In this document: positions 47,015-58,439 of the stretch, one piece after another
How the letters are laid out: every line of letters begins with the position of its first letter
Numbering within the stretch: position 1 is the stretch's first letter
DNA from: Biscogniauxia marginata
Taxonomy: Eukaryota > Ascomycota > Sordariomycetes > Xylariales > Xylariaceae
DNA: 64,000 nt
Direction of reading: 5' to 3'
Assembly (NCBI GenBank): GCA_022695795.1
Contig: MU404132.1
Location: 124,001-188,000, forward strand
Notes under the pieces: generated by a model
The model's input: only the letters and a program-made list of their open reading frames with translations
Databases searched by the model: none
Told to the model about the DNA's origin: nothing
Position numbers and translations under genes: made by a program

Positions 47015-47378
47015 ATATGTACTAGTGAGGGAGGAAGGGCCAGGAGGGAAGGAGGAAAAGGAGGGATTTTTTTCTTCGTTGGGTGGGGCGGTTGAGTTGC
47101 CCAAAAAGGGGGGGTCGCAAAGTTGGAAGTTGAAGGGAACTGGTTTGGGGGTTTAATTCTTTTCGTTTAACACTCAGCGATTTGATTTTCTTTTCTAGAT
47201 ATTTTGTTCATAACACTACTTAATTACAGCCTTGGGGTCTTTACGCCCCCTTAGAAGCGAAAATCGCTTCATTAAACGATCCATGACCACTTGAAAAAAA
47301 AAATTTAGGTTTTTAATAATACAACTTATATTGTCCTGGACGTGAATATTACTATAATTGCGTGTGCGTGTTGAACTG

Positions 47379-47483
47379 CTAATATCGATGACGCCGGGTA
47401 ACTAAGCGTAGCAAGATCAGAAATATTATGCAGACGCCGAAGAACGTCCCCACGACAATGCCTGCGATGGCACCTGCTTCCAT
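47379..47483 (-). CDS. possible 34-aa single-pass membrane protein
   Basis: ATG at 47483. The peptide MEAGAIAGIVVGTFFGV continues through a hydrophobic helix and ends in a basic tail (RLVTRRHRY). The Gly-zipper helix with positive end is typical of small fungal membrane proteins. Upstream sequence has leader-like composition. It may instead be the terminal exon of something larger or chance. Confidence 0.35.
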   Translation of the reverse strand: MEAGAIAGIVVGTFFGVCIIFLILLRLVTRRHRY

Positions 47484-48285
47484 GACGATATTAGTTGAAT
47501 AATATCAAGTGGATCTTGTATGGCTGTCTTGCTCTAGTATCGTTTGTCTTTAAACTTTTGTTTAGGCGTCTGTCGGTTTGTTTTGTAGTGTTGGTGAGGT
47601 TGAGAGTACTCAATTGAAGCGAAAGAGGTCGTGGAGAGGCCGTATTTATACGTTTTAGCAGACAGGGGGGAACAGTTATCGCCATAATCAATGGGCTTTT
47701 ATATCTCCATTGGAAAGATTCACTTTCATGCGTAAAATGTATCGATGTGAGCCAATGGTAAAGTCATGGCCTTCTCTTCATTCACTCTGCCAATGACTAG
47801 GGAGTCGCGGACAGGAGAGAGAGAGACATTCAGGCTTGTGGGCTGGATTATGAGAAATCACTAGTGAAATTATTTTGATAAAAATATATTTGACTGGATC
47901 TTAAATTGTTGTGGTGTGTGAAAAATCAGGATTCACCACCGGGCTCTTAAGATTATATTTTACATCCTAACTTGCTGACCTGTTATTTTATTCAGCACAA
48001 CAGAACGGTACACCTTTCCCTGGCCCCCTTATATCTTCGCACTGCGTTTAGCGATATAATATGGATACTTATTCACCATGAAAGTGAAAATTGTTGAAAT
48101 ATAAGCCTCACTAAGCTTAGGCGCATAACACGTTTTCCCTAGAAATCAACAAAAATGCTGCACCGTAGAAAGCTAGGAAGGAGTTGTTGCGAGTCCGACT
48201 TGATGAGATCTGCAGCATACAAGACTAAAAGCCAGCCGGGCCCTTGGCAGGTTTTCACATACGTGGTAGGTATTTAAGCCCATGA
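47484..48285. other. intergenic
   Basis: Upstream of the small ORF and downstream of the oxidoreductase remnant. There is no further recognisable gene, RNA or repeat. Confidence 0.45.
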
Positions 48286-48509
48286 TTAATCAATATAACG
48301 ACCCCCTTTCTCCGCGATAGCGTACACGCTCTGACACATATTCGCCCCAGACAGCACGGGCATGATATTCGCGTCGATGACCCGTAGCCCCTTAGCGACA
48401 TATACCTTTGGATCCTCGTCCACGCCGCCGCCAATCTCGCAGGGTGGAACTCGTAGGTGGACACCTTCCCACGCATTATATACAATGGATCCGCTCGCGT
48501 GCCTGTCCG
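48286..48509 (-). pseudogene. GMC oxidoreductase C-terminus, remnant cut by E3
   Basis: Minus strand, ending at a TAA at 48286. It contains the C-terminal signature of GMC flavoenzymes (EFHPA, then GGVDEDPKVYV, GLRVIDANIMPVLSG and VYAIAEKGG). The EFHPA block and the rest are in different frames, and residues between them are missing, so it was damaged before or independently of the insertion. The E3 target duplication gtccg (48505-48509) ends it. The right flank after 56317 shows no upstream GMC sequence. The catalytic His region is broken, so it is non-functional. Confidence 0.65.
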
Positions 48510-48914
48510 TGTGACGAACCTCCCTGTGTATTCCTAGTCAGCTGACTTCACAGGTGAGTACGTACTAGGTTTTCTTGATTTAAAGGTAATAGTGGGTTAA
48601 GATTGGTTTAATTGATTTACAATGTTATGTTCGTCAAAGAGGTTTCAAGGTACTCTTATTATAGTATTAAAGAGTAACTATAGTCTTAAATTAATAGCTA
48701 AAAAACGAGAGACTAATTACACAAGGAAATTCTAATTTACTTATACTCGTTTTTCCTTTTATATAATTCACTAAATAATTGAATTATAAGTTGCCCTACC
48801 TACTATTTATATATTCACTAAATAATTGAATCGTAGGTTACCCCACCCATTATTCATATATTCGATAGGGTTATGTGCACGACACTCGTTTCCCACTTTA
48901 AGAGTCTCGTAACA
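48510..48914 (-). repeat. E3 3' LTR
   Basis: 405 bp. It is 47 bp longer than its partner because the U3 unit beginning ttcactaaataattgaat is present twice. Confidence 0.8.
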
Positions 48915-48930
48915 TTATTCTTCCCCTTCG
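48915..48930 (-). other. E3 polypurine tract
   Basis: Minus-strand cgaaggggaagaataa immediately upstream of the 3' LTR, the same motif as in E1. Confidence 0.55.
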
Positions 48931-49017
48931 AGAATCTTTATCTCAAAAATAAAAAGAGGGTTAATTATCCTTCCCTCCGATTTGTTAAGAGGTCTAAGCC
49001 TTCTTTAACTTAGTTTA

Positions 49018-49575
49018 TAATATCTTATTATATAATAAAACTTCGTAAAGAAAATTCCAATATCTCGTGTCGGGCCGAGAAACAAGCTAAAAACAAGATA
49101 GCTCTTTTAAATTTTATTACTTTTTATAATAAAAAAAAGATAACTTATTTCTACTACGAACGTAATAAAAAAGATTATATTGCTTCGGAGGATTTTAATC
49201 GTTATATAAAATACATAAAATTAAGTTAATCGCGATATAACGTGTTTAATATCTCGCGAAAGAGTATATTTAAAATCACGAAACAGTTTTAAAAGGTCGA
49301 GGCCGAGCTCGAAAAAGCGGAATCCCATTATAAGATTGCTCGTGCTACTAAGGAGGCAGCTATAAACCGCATTTTGCGCCTTAAGACCAAGCGTAAACTA
49401 TAATCAAGTAAACTTCGTAAAATGGTTACTTAGGGTCTTAATTCTATAAAGGATTTAAAGCGTGTTAAGCGTAAAAAAAAAGAATAGAAACGTCTTATTA
49501 AAGAATCGCAACGCATAAAGGGATTACAGTGTTAATCTAAATCTTCATAGAACTTGTTTATTTCCGAGGCCTACC
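49018..49575 (+). pseudogene. E3 accessory ORF, antisense to pol: Zn2Cys6-like cluster
   Basis: Aligned start at about 49018 reads ATA. The cluster region reads YFYYERNKKDY, then RYIKYIKL and RY, keeping the spacing x2, x6, x8, x2, x7, with every Cys turned to Tyr. It is followed by Glu/Lys/Arg-rich helices. The reading frame would continue into 49938 onward if the solo LTR were absent, overlapping the pol end. Confidence 0.55.
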
Positions 49576-49932
49576 TGTTACGAGACTCTTAAAGTGGGAA
49601 ACGAGTGCCGCGCACGTGACCCCATCGAATATGTGAATAGTGGGTGGGGTAACCTACGATTCAACTATTCAGTGAATTGTATGAGAGGAAGGACGAGTAT
49701 AAGTAGATTAGAATTTCCTTGTGTAATTAGTCTCTCGTTCCTTAGCTATCAATCTAAGATTACAGTCACTCTTTAATACTATAGTGAGAGTACCTTGAAA
49801 CCTCTCTGACGAACATAACATTGTGAATCCTTGAACTAATCTCAACCCACTGTTACCTCCAAATCAAGAAAACCCAGTACGTACTCACCTGTGAAGTCAG
49901 CTGACTAGGAATACACAGGGAGGTTCGTCACA
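49576..49932 (+). repeat. solo LTR inserted at the end of E3 pol
   Basis: 357 bp, TGTTACG to GTCACA, with the target duplication ctacc at 49571-49575 and 49933-49937. Opposite orientation to E3. It is the least RIP-mutated LTR in the window, so probably the youngest. Its sequence belongs to the E3 subfamily (shared U3). Confidence 0.85.
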
Positions 49933-52900
49933 CTACCCTTCTTCCTTCCTTAATCCTCCCTAGTAAAATCAAGATCTCAATATCCAAGCCTTCCTAGCCG
50001 GTTTGGATTCTAGCGGTGAAAATCCTCAATTTCATCTGTTAGGTTCTTCAAATGCTTAAAAAGTTCTTAAGTATTCTCCTTAAGTGGGTAACCTTCCCAT
50101 TTAACGAGATATTATAATTAATTACCAACTTTTTTTAAATCTAATATCTTTTCGACTTCGTACTTATTAGGATTTTCTTTAAATTCTAATTATTCTTCCG
50201 GCGAGATGTTTTTTAGTACTGGTTCTAGAAATAAAACATGAAATACAAAATATATTCTGGATCTTTTTAATAGCGAAAATTTGTAATTAACTTTTAAAAC
50301 AACCTTTTTAATTCTATATAGTCCTAATTTTTTAAATTCTAGTTTTTCGCTGGGTCGTTTTATTTTAATTTAAGGTATTTTTAATATTACGCCTTATCGT
50401 TAGCGGAGCAAATAAACCATATCTCCTCTCTTAAAAATTAGTCCCTTAATTCTTCTTTTATTATAATACTTTGTTATTTTATCTTAAATAAATTATAATT
50501 TTTTCTATAGCCGTTATTATACTGCCTAGATCTTTTTGGATAGTATTTCTACTCTCAGGGTTTCTATTTCGACTTTTGGTGCTTTCGTGAGTTCGATTGG
50601 TTGTTTTTAGGCTTCCGCTTTTTACCCGTACACTGCCTTATGTAGTGACATCTTCATGTTTTCGTTAATCGAAGTGTTATATGCTATTTAGGCTATTAAT
50701 AGCAATTCTACCTAGTTGTTTATTTCCTAGTTAACATAGCTTCGTAGATATTATTCTATTATTTGGTTTAGTTTTTTTGTTTGCCCGTCCGTCTAGGGGT
50801 AATATGCTATAAACAACTTTTATTTAATTCTTATTCGTTTTATTAAGCTAGTCCAAAATTTCGATATAAACAATTTATCTCTATTTAAAATAATGCGTTT
50901 TAATAACCCATATTTGCTGACATATTTCTTTAAAAAGTTAAAAGCCAATTGTTTTACTATGTTTAATTCGTTGAATAGTAAGAAGTAAGCGTATTTCGTG
51001 AGTCTATTAATAATTACCTATATACTGTTATAATGTATTTCTATAATAAAATCTTTTAACTTTAGGAGTTTCATTACGAAGTCCCATGCAATTATATTTC
51101 ATGCTTTATTAAATATCTATGTTAATTATAATAGTTTATATGATTTATATCGTAATGCTTTAGCCTTATTATAGATATTACAATTCTTTACAATTCTTTT
51201 AACTGTTTATCGTATTCTTAAAAAGTCGAATTCCTCTTAAAATCGTTTCACCGTTTTGAAAATCCCTTGGTGGCCGTGTAAAGAATGTTCGTGAAATTTT
51301 TTAACGAATTCGTCTTGTACTTATTTTAATATATATACCTTTTCTTTATATAAAAGAAGTTCATCGCTAGATCCTTATTAAAACTATAATTGTTTTTCTT
51401 TTTAATTGTAATTTTCTTTGAACCGTTATTTCTAGTCTCCTATGTTAATTCATATATAAATTAATACAACTAATCCGTTATTTTGTTATTTAAACATCTA
51501 GATATCTCTTTTATTGATTTTTAATTTATAATCTCCTTTTTTACTAAGAAGATTTACTTAAATGTTTTCCTTTCCCTTAATATACTAGATTCTGAAATTA
51601 AATTTAAACAAGAAAATCATTTAACGCTCGTGTCTCTAGTTAAGCGTTTATATTATTATAAATTATGTAAAGTTCTTATAGTTTAAATAGATATTAATAG
51701 TTTCTTTGGTTTTACTAAGCTATGGTTCTTATTTCTTTAATGCTTTAATAACTACTAATAGTTCTTTATTATAAATCTAATAATTTAATTTAGTATTATA
51801 TAGTGCTTTAAATAGGTACGCGACTAGGTACCATTTCCCATTATCTTCCAATTGCTCTAGAACTACTTTAATAGCGAAATTTAAAGCGTTTATCTTTAAT
51901 CGTTTCTTTTTATTTTCATTTAGAAGTTTATATATAACCTCACTAGTTATAACTTCCTTTAATTATTAAAAAGCTTGTTTAGCTTCTTTAATGAAATGGA
52001 AAGCCTCTCTTGTTTTTACTAAGGTAATTAATTCCGTTAATAGTTTAGCGATACGCCTAAAATCTTTGATAAGTTATTTAACATAATTAACAAAGCCAAG
52101 AAATGCGCGTACGTTTATAACATTCTTAGGTTCTAGCTAATCCTTAATTACTGCTATTTTTCCTTTTTAAATGCGAATTTCTCTTAGACTTATTATAAAC
52201 CTTAAATAATCTAGTTTTTTAATATATTATTTACTTTTAATTAAATAAATAAGTAGGTTCGTCTTTTCCAAGGCTTTTAATACTTGCTTTATATGTTCCT
52301 TATATTCTTTCTCGTTTTCTAAGTAAATTAGTATATCGTCTAGGTAAACGAATACAAATTTATCTAGAAACTTGCGAAGGATTGTTATAATTATATGTTA
52401 AAATGTAGCGGGTGCGTTAATAAGTCTAAATAGTATAACTTTATACTTATAATGTCCATATATCGTTCGGAAGGTTATATATTATTTGTGTCCCTTGGTT
52501 ATTTTAATTATATAATATTTATTACGAAGGTTTAATATTATAAAGATTTAAGCCTTGCTAATTTGTCTTTTTATAAGTTTCATTAATGGTAATAAATACC
52601 CGTTTTTTTTAGTTATTTTATTTAAATGTCGGTAGTTAATTACTCGTCTCCATACTAGGTTTCCTTTTTTATTGACATGTTATTTCCCGTTTTTGTCGAT
52701 TTTAGGTACTATAATTACTGGGTATCTTAACAAGAATTCGGATTCTCGAATATATTCTTTATCGAGATCCTCTTGGATTCCCTTTTATAATGCTCTTTAT
52801 TTTTCTTGATTCATAAAATATACTAAAAACAATTTTAATTGTTTTCCTTCTTTAAAGTAAATCTAGTAATCCTATTAGCTATATTCTAGTAATTCTTTCT

Positions 52901-55882
52901 TTATTTTATCTTTAAATAATTTATAAAAACGGAGGTACTTACGCGGTACTCTCTTTATTAAATTTTCAGGTTTAGTTACTCGAATTATATAAGTAATATA
53001 TTTCGTTTTTACATTTATTTCTCTGGAGTTATTTGCGGTACTTATTTCGTAACCCGTAACGATTAACTCCTCTTGTTTCTAATCCTAATAAAGCGTATTT
53101 ATCTTGAAATTTATTTATAAATTACTTTTTTTAAGTTAATTTATTCCTAAGATTATATCGTGATCTAATATGTATATAATATTAAAAATAACTTATTTGG
53201 GATGTCTTTAAATAATTACCAAGAAAGGAATTGTTTCTCTTAGCACTTTATCATTCTTATAACTAAACATATTTCCTTTAAAGTTTTATAACCTATATAG
53301 ACTTTATTTATATACCTATAGTATTTTGTTTTCTTAAACTACCTTTATTAAGACATAACTTTTGTTTACTCTTGAATTTATTAAGGCTTTATACTCCCTT
53401 TTATTATACCTAACTCTAGTTATAATAGTGTTGTTAAGTCCTAACTAGATTTTATATAAGGATTTATTATTTATGGCTTTTCGTTGCTTTACTAGCGAGA
53501 GCTTTTATCGTTTTTTGGTTTTTCACGTCCCTTCCTTTTTGGTTTTCTCTTAGTTGCTATAGCCTAGATATCCTTTTATTTTTAAGCTTTCATAAAAGCG
53601 TGTTTCCAGCAATCATTACTTAAATAATCTCTTTAATTACTCTTTACATAATAAGGGGTAAGAAGTTTATCTTTTATATAGAATTTTGCACATTAAAACT
53701 TTAATTCTTTTTTAAAGGCCTTTTTATAGCCTAAGTCCGTTTTATTAACTCGGAATTTTTTGAAGTTCTAAATTATCCTTAAATAAAAAGAGTAATTACT
53801 AAGTCTATTTATTATAAATATCTTAATGTTTCTTTTTAAGTTTATATTAATTTTTAAGAGCTTCCCTCCTTTTTTGAAATATACTTTAATGATTCGTTTA
53901 TAGCCTCGTTTAATTGTATATGTTTTTACTTATTACTTTGTTAAGTGTTTTCTTATAAAGCCAAATAAATTAGTGTCGTATTTAGTTCGTTCTTCGAGCT
54001 ATTATAAAAAATATAGTTCTTTTTATAATTCCTATAATTCTTCCTTAATCTCGTCTTTTTCGAAACCTACTTTAAGTAAGTCGTGTACGTCGCATAGTAC
54101 CGAGGTGTAACATATATAACTTTTAGTTATTACTTCGTAGCTTCTTTTAGAGCTTGGGTAAAAATAACATGCTTTAAAGTAATATGGCCATCGTGAGGTG
54201 TTATCGTAAATACACTTATTTTCTTTTGTGTCGTTACTCTTTAGTTCTTAAGAATAATAACCGGCTTTATCCTTAAAACTTTTATGTATTTAACAAACGT
54301 CGTTAATATAAAAGCTTTAATATAACGATGCATGTTCTTTTAAGCTTTAATGGATACTATAGCTATTATTTATATAAAGCCTTTAGTTCAAGCTATTATG
54401 CTGGCTTTTCCCTTAATAAGTTTCGTATTTATCATTTTTATAGTGGCTTTAATGTAGATCACTATGGTTTAACTTAATTCCTAAGTTATATCCTAGCTTA
54501 TAATTATCGTATATATATAGTAGTTCGCTTTCGTTATATCTTTATTTAATTTATTTTAGTGTAAAATGTTTTAAATATAAATAGTCATTTTTTAGGCAGT
54601 TTTTGCGGTTAATTTAATAAGATTCATAAATTCCTTTTATAAAAGCCTTTTTAATCTTTTTTGCCTTAATAGTGCCGATAATAAATACTTGGTTTATTTT
54701 TTCGTTATTTTCAAATTAAATCCTTGCTTTGGCGACTCTTTTCTTAGGTTAAAGAATCCCTCCTATTTTTAGTTTTTGTTTCTTAGAACTTCGGCACTCG
54801 TTTTTATAATGTCCTTTTTTTTTGTAATTAAAACACTTAATAGTTGATTTATCTCGTTTTTTTTGTTCTTTTTGAACAATGTTAATTTCAATGAGATCTG
54901 ACTTTATTCCCGTGCCTTTTCTAGTTCTGGCACCGCTTTTGTGATTTCCTCTTTTTAGCTGGTCGTTATTCCTTCGTTATACCGTCTTTTTCTTTTCAAG
55001 GTACCGTTCGAAGTTTTCGTTATTAATAGTAATTACCATTGTAACGTAGTTATTAAACTTCCCTAGGTTCCTTTCTTTATATAGGTTTATTTTGTATAAT
55101 TCATCCTTTATATGGTCTTTTAACCCTTAATAAAACAAGTAATATAAGCTTTTAATAAGTAGTTATAATTAGCTTACGAGTTTTTTAAACTTAATAACAT
55201 AGTTTAAAGCCTTTTTATCTTATTGTAATTTATAAAGTTAAGTTTCGGCTTGTTACTTGAAGATTAAATTGCTAAATATAGACCTAAGTTGTTTTTTAAA
55301 CTCTTTATAATTTTTGAAGACTTTTTTCGTGTCTTTCTAAGCGTTTAATCCGTTCTCTAGATAATCCTTTAACACTGGTTAAAACCAGGTTAAAACGGTT
55401 CTAGTAAAGAACTGGGACACCGTGAAAACCTTTTATTCCTTAGTGGTAATCGTTTTATAATAGAATTATAAATAGGTTCCAGTTTAAATTAAAAATCCTT
55501 TTAAATCGCTTAACCCATTATATCTATTAAGTGTAATTAATTTGAAACTTTTTACGTCGGGGGTTGTTATATTGTCGTCGTCGTCCGAGTTATTAGGGTC
55601 GTTATCGTTTAAAAGTGATTAAGGTTATTTTGCCTATTTATCTTCTTTTTTAGGCATTTCTTCCTCCTCCTTTTTCTTTTTTTTAAATACTTCTTCTTAT
55701 TAATCTTCCGAGATGTCCTCTTGTGACTCTTTTTTAGCTACAATTATAATGAACTTTTATATTAGTTCCTTTAAACCTTTTAGTTATATCGTAAAAAGAC
55801 CTAAAGCTTTCGTTTAAGAGTTTATTAATTGTTATTTTTTTATTTGTTTCTTTTCTTGTTGCTTTTTAGTCTTAAGGGGTAT
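49933..55882 (-). pseudogene. E3 gag-pol polyprotein, RIP-damaged
   Basis: The start codon equivalent at 55882 reads ATA instead of ATG. Gag with zinc-knuckle remnant, reverse transcriptase with FVFVYLDDILIYL intact near 52,345, RNase H, integrase and C-terminal chromodomain are recognisable in order. Gln-to-stop changes recur. The last codons are split by the solo LTR; the 3' end resumes at about 49570 with the tail gcctcggaaa. Confidence 0.78.
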
Positions 55883-55948
55883 GCTTGTCCTAAAACTATT
55901 TCGATTGAAAGTCCCTTTTCTTAAACCAATATTAAGCACTAATTAAGG

Positions 55949-55957
55949 AGCTATCAA
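55949..55957 (-). promoter_or_regulatory. E3 self-priming type primer-binding site
   Basis: Minus-strand ttgatagct two bases inside the 5' LTR. It is complementary to agctatcaa as seen in the family solo LTR at 49576-49932. In the E3 5' LTR the partner reads agctattaa (56141-56149), leaving one G-U type pair. Confidence 0.4.
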
Positions 55958-55959
55958 AA

Positions 55960-56317
55960 TGTGATAAACCTCCTTATGTATTCCTAGTCAGCTAACTTCA
56001 CAAGTAAATACGTACTAGGTTTTCTTAATTTAAAGGTAATAATAGGTTAAGATTGGTTTAATTAATTTATAATGTTATGTTCGTTAAAGAGGTTTCAAGG
56101 TACTCTTATTATAATATTAAAAAGTGACTATAGTTTTAGATTAATAGCTAAAGAACAAGAAACTAATTACATAAGGAAATTCTAATTTATTTATACTCGT
56201 CCTTCCTTTTATATAATTCACTGAATAGTTGAATCGTAGGTTGCCTCACCCACTATTCACATATTCGATGGGGTTACGTGCGCGGCACTTGTTTCCCACT
56301 TTAGGAGTCTCGTAACA
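55960..56317 (-). repeat. E3 5' LTR
   Basis: 358 bp with one copy of the U3 unit. The left edge reads tgtgataaacc, more RIP-changed than the 3' LTR. Right edge cgtaaca, then the target duplication gtccg. Confidence 0.8.
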
Positions 56318-56322
56318 GTCCG

Positions 56323-57490
56323 TGCTATTATGATAATTAAAACCTAACGTTTAACCTTTTATTACTTAATATTCTCCATTATTTATATTATACTTTTAAA
56401 AAGAAATTATTAGCCTTTATAAAGTTTATTTATTTCTCGTTTTTCTTTTTTAAATATAATAAAAATGTCATTTTTAATAAAAGTTTAAATAATAATCAGT
56501 GTTTTTTTAAAATCCTTTATAAAATGTGTTAAGTTATTTTGTTTTTATTATAAGATTAAACCTGGTGTAAGAAAGGAGGGATTATATACTCCATGTCGTA
56601 GAATGGTCTTAGTATATAATATGTGCGTATATATATATATATATATACACGCACATATTAGATGAGGTGGAGGGAATGAAGAAAGCGTGGTGCCACCAGT
56701 AGTTAGAACTTCTTAAGTACGTGGAATAATAATACGAGCCCTTTGTCCAGGTGTATATCTAACTGACACCTCGGCCATAAGTAAAAATGCCCGGTAAGCC
56801 CGGCTCGTGCTTAAATCCTTGGGAAAGGTTTGCAAGCACCTCCCAAGAATTTAAATACGTTGAAAATCAGAGTGCAAGCACTTCCGATTTTTGTGGTGGA
56901 ATACGTGGGGAAATATAATAATTCACACGTGACGACTCACGTGAATTAAAAAACAAATAAAAAACTCCAAAAGAAACCCCAAAAAACAAAAACAACAAAA
57001 CTCATTCATCACCGAGGAGACGAAGAACCTTGAAGGCCGGATTAGGGTTCAAGCTGGACCTCTATTCCCCCCCTGTCTAGTTCGAACTTAACTTAGGTAA
57101 AGGTTCTAGCTAGCTTCACCAGCGTCAAACCTTTCCCAATAAATAAAAAGAACGATCTCCATGACTACCTAGCCGACAGTGTTACAGCTAAGGGATTCTC
57201 CCCCTTGCCTCCCTTTCCACCCATCACTTTCTTGACGCGAGGCAAGAAAAGCACCAGTCGCTCCAACTTCACACAAAGCCCGATGATTGACGCGAGCAAC
57301 ATAAAACCAGACCTTTAATCTCAGGTCGAAGGGTTCAAGGGAAGAGCCTAACTACTTAGAATTCAAGTAGAGACGAAATCCCCCTCCTATCTTCTCCCTT
57401 CTACCTCTCGTTCCTCCTCCGCTACCAACGAACAAAATCGTGATCAGGAATTACCGTTTCCACCACAACATATACCACCGAATTATCAAG
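56323..57490. other. spacer with hairpins, upstream of the EthD remnant
   Basis: AT-rich to about 56570, then balanced. Contains an AT-core palindrome (56618-56659) and two imperfect inverted repeats (56811-56854 and 56863-56892). No coding frame is recognised. Confidence 0.5.
56618..56659. repeat. 42-bp palindrome with an alternating AT core
   Basis: The arms aatatgtgcgt and acgcacatatt enclose a (ta)n run. There is one mismatch near the core. It can form a cruciform. Confidence 0.6.
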
Positions 57491-57986
57491 ATGACCGAAG
57501 CACCTGCGCAGAATGGAGCCCAGCCTCTGAAATATACAGTCACCCATTGATTACCGCAAGCCGCAGCACACCAATGAGGCATTCATCAAATGGATGGTGG
57601 AGGAGCACCTCCCAATAGCTATGCCTATCTTCAAGAGGCACGGTATGCTTGGTTATTCACTCGTGAGTACTTCTAGTAGGGTCATGGTACCACCCAGGGT
57701 ACTTACGTCCGACATTTAGTTCGTGACGCCGGTGTCTCTCAACGGTGCTCTTAAAGAGGAGATGAGCAAGCTACGACTTAGCTGGGACTTCGCCGACTTC
57801 GACTGTTTTATCGAGTACACGCTTCCCAGTGTAGAAGCCATTAAGAAGGTCGTGTATGATCCAGACTGGCCTGTAGCCGTGAAGGACCAGGACGACTGGG
57901 TTGACATGAGCAAGGCCTTGGTCTCCCTGTGATATTGTACCCCTTACCTCCTGGAGACCGGGGAAGTTGTTAATATGTCAAAATGA
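57491..57986 (+). pseudogene. EthD-domain protein, recently broken
   Basis: ATG at 57491 (MTEAPAQNGAQPLKYTV). A one-base frame change near 57545 separates it from the next block (RKPQHTNEAFIKW, EEHLPIAMPIFKRHGMLGYSL). An intron (about 57663-57719, GTGAGT to TTTAG) leads to the second exon with SWDFADFDCFIEYTLPS and DQDDWVDMSKALVSL. There a TGA (57930-57932) interrupts a frame that continues to TPYLLETGEVVN and stops at 57986. In EthD-type fungal proteins, often in dehydratase or ring-cleavage pathways, this stretch is continuous. Two lesions make it a pseudogene. Little RIP is seen, so the loss looks recent. Confidence 0.7.
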
Positions 57987-58439
57987 TTGGGCGTTGTGCA
58001 CATGATGTAAGGCAAAGTAGAACTAGCCTCATTTAACATCATCCAACTCCCATTTACCTAGCCTAGTAGTACCTGGCAGCCTTGATAGCTAGAATGACCA
58101 GAATGACACCTTCTTCCTTGGAACTTCAAGTCATAAATTTTCACGTTATTTGTCACATTTCACTTGAGAGGGGAATATGCATGGGAAATCTAACCGCGCA
58201 AACTGGTCTGAGGTTTGAATCATCTCCCGTCTCTCTATATAAACAAAATACCTACCGGGTTCCAACACCATCGGGTGTTGTATCAATATGCTGATTGGTG
58301 TGAGGCCAAAGAAGTGGCGTCCAATATATCGCAGCAGGTAGGCATAGCTTTCCTTGGAAGGAATGTGTCCGCCTTCTCCCCAGTGCAACAACACACAAGA
58401 TAAAGGGTCTGCTGGATTGCCTCTCTTCTATACATGTGA

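Larger units (their letters stand above)
48510..56317 (-). mobile_element. Ty3/gypsy chromodomain LTR retrotransposon E3
   Basis: Minus-strand copy with LTRs at 48510-48914 and 55960-56317 and the target duplication gtccg at 48505-48509 and 56318-56322. It contains gag-pol, an antisense zinc-cluster ORF, a purine tract and a primer site in the same order as E1 and E2. A solo LTR (49576-49932) sits between pol and the accessory ORF. The polymerase box is intact (YLDD near 52,345), but stop codons are frequent elsewhere. LTR differences are nearly all C/T or G/A. Confidence 0.87.

Noticed and set aside
48510..49932. A single long element with terminal inverted repeats (foldback)
   Set aside because: The opposed repeats are explained by the E3 3' LTR and a solo LTR inserted in the opposite orientation; each has its own target duplication.
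56640..56656. CRISPR-like or origin-like AT repeat
   Set aside because: Simple (ta)n core of a palindrome; no spacers, and CRISPR is not expected in a fungal nucleus.
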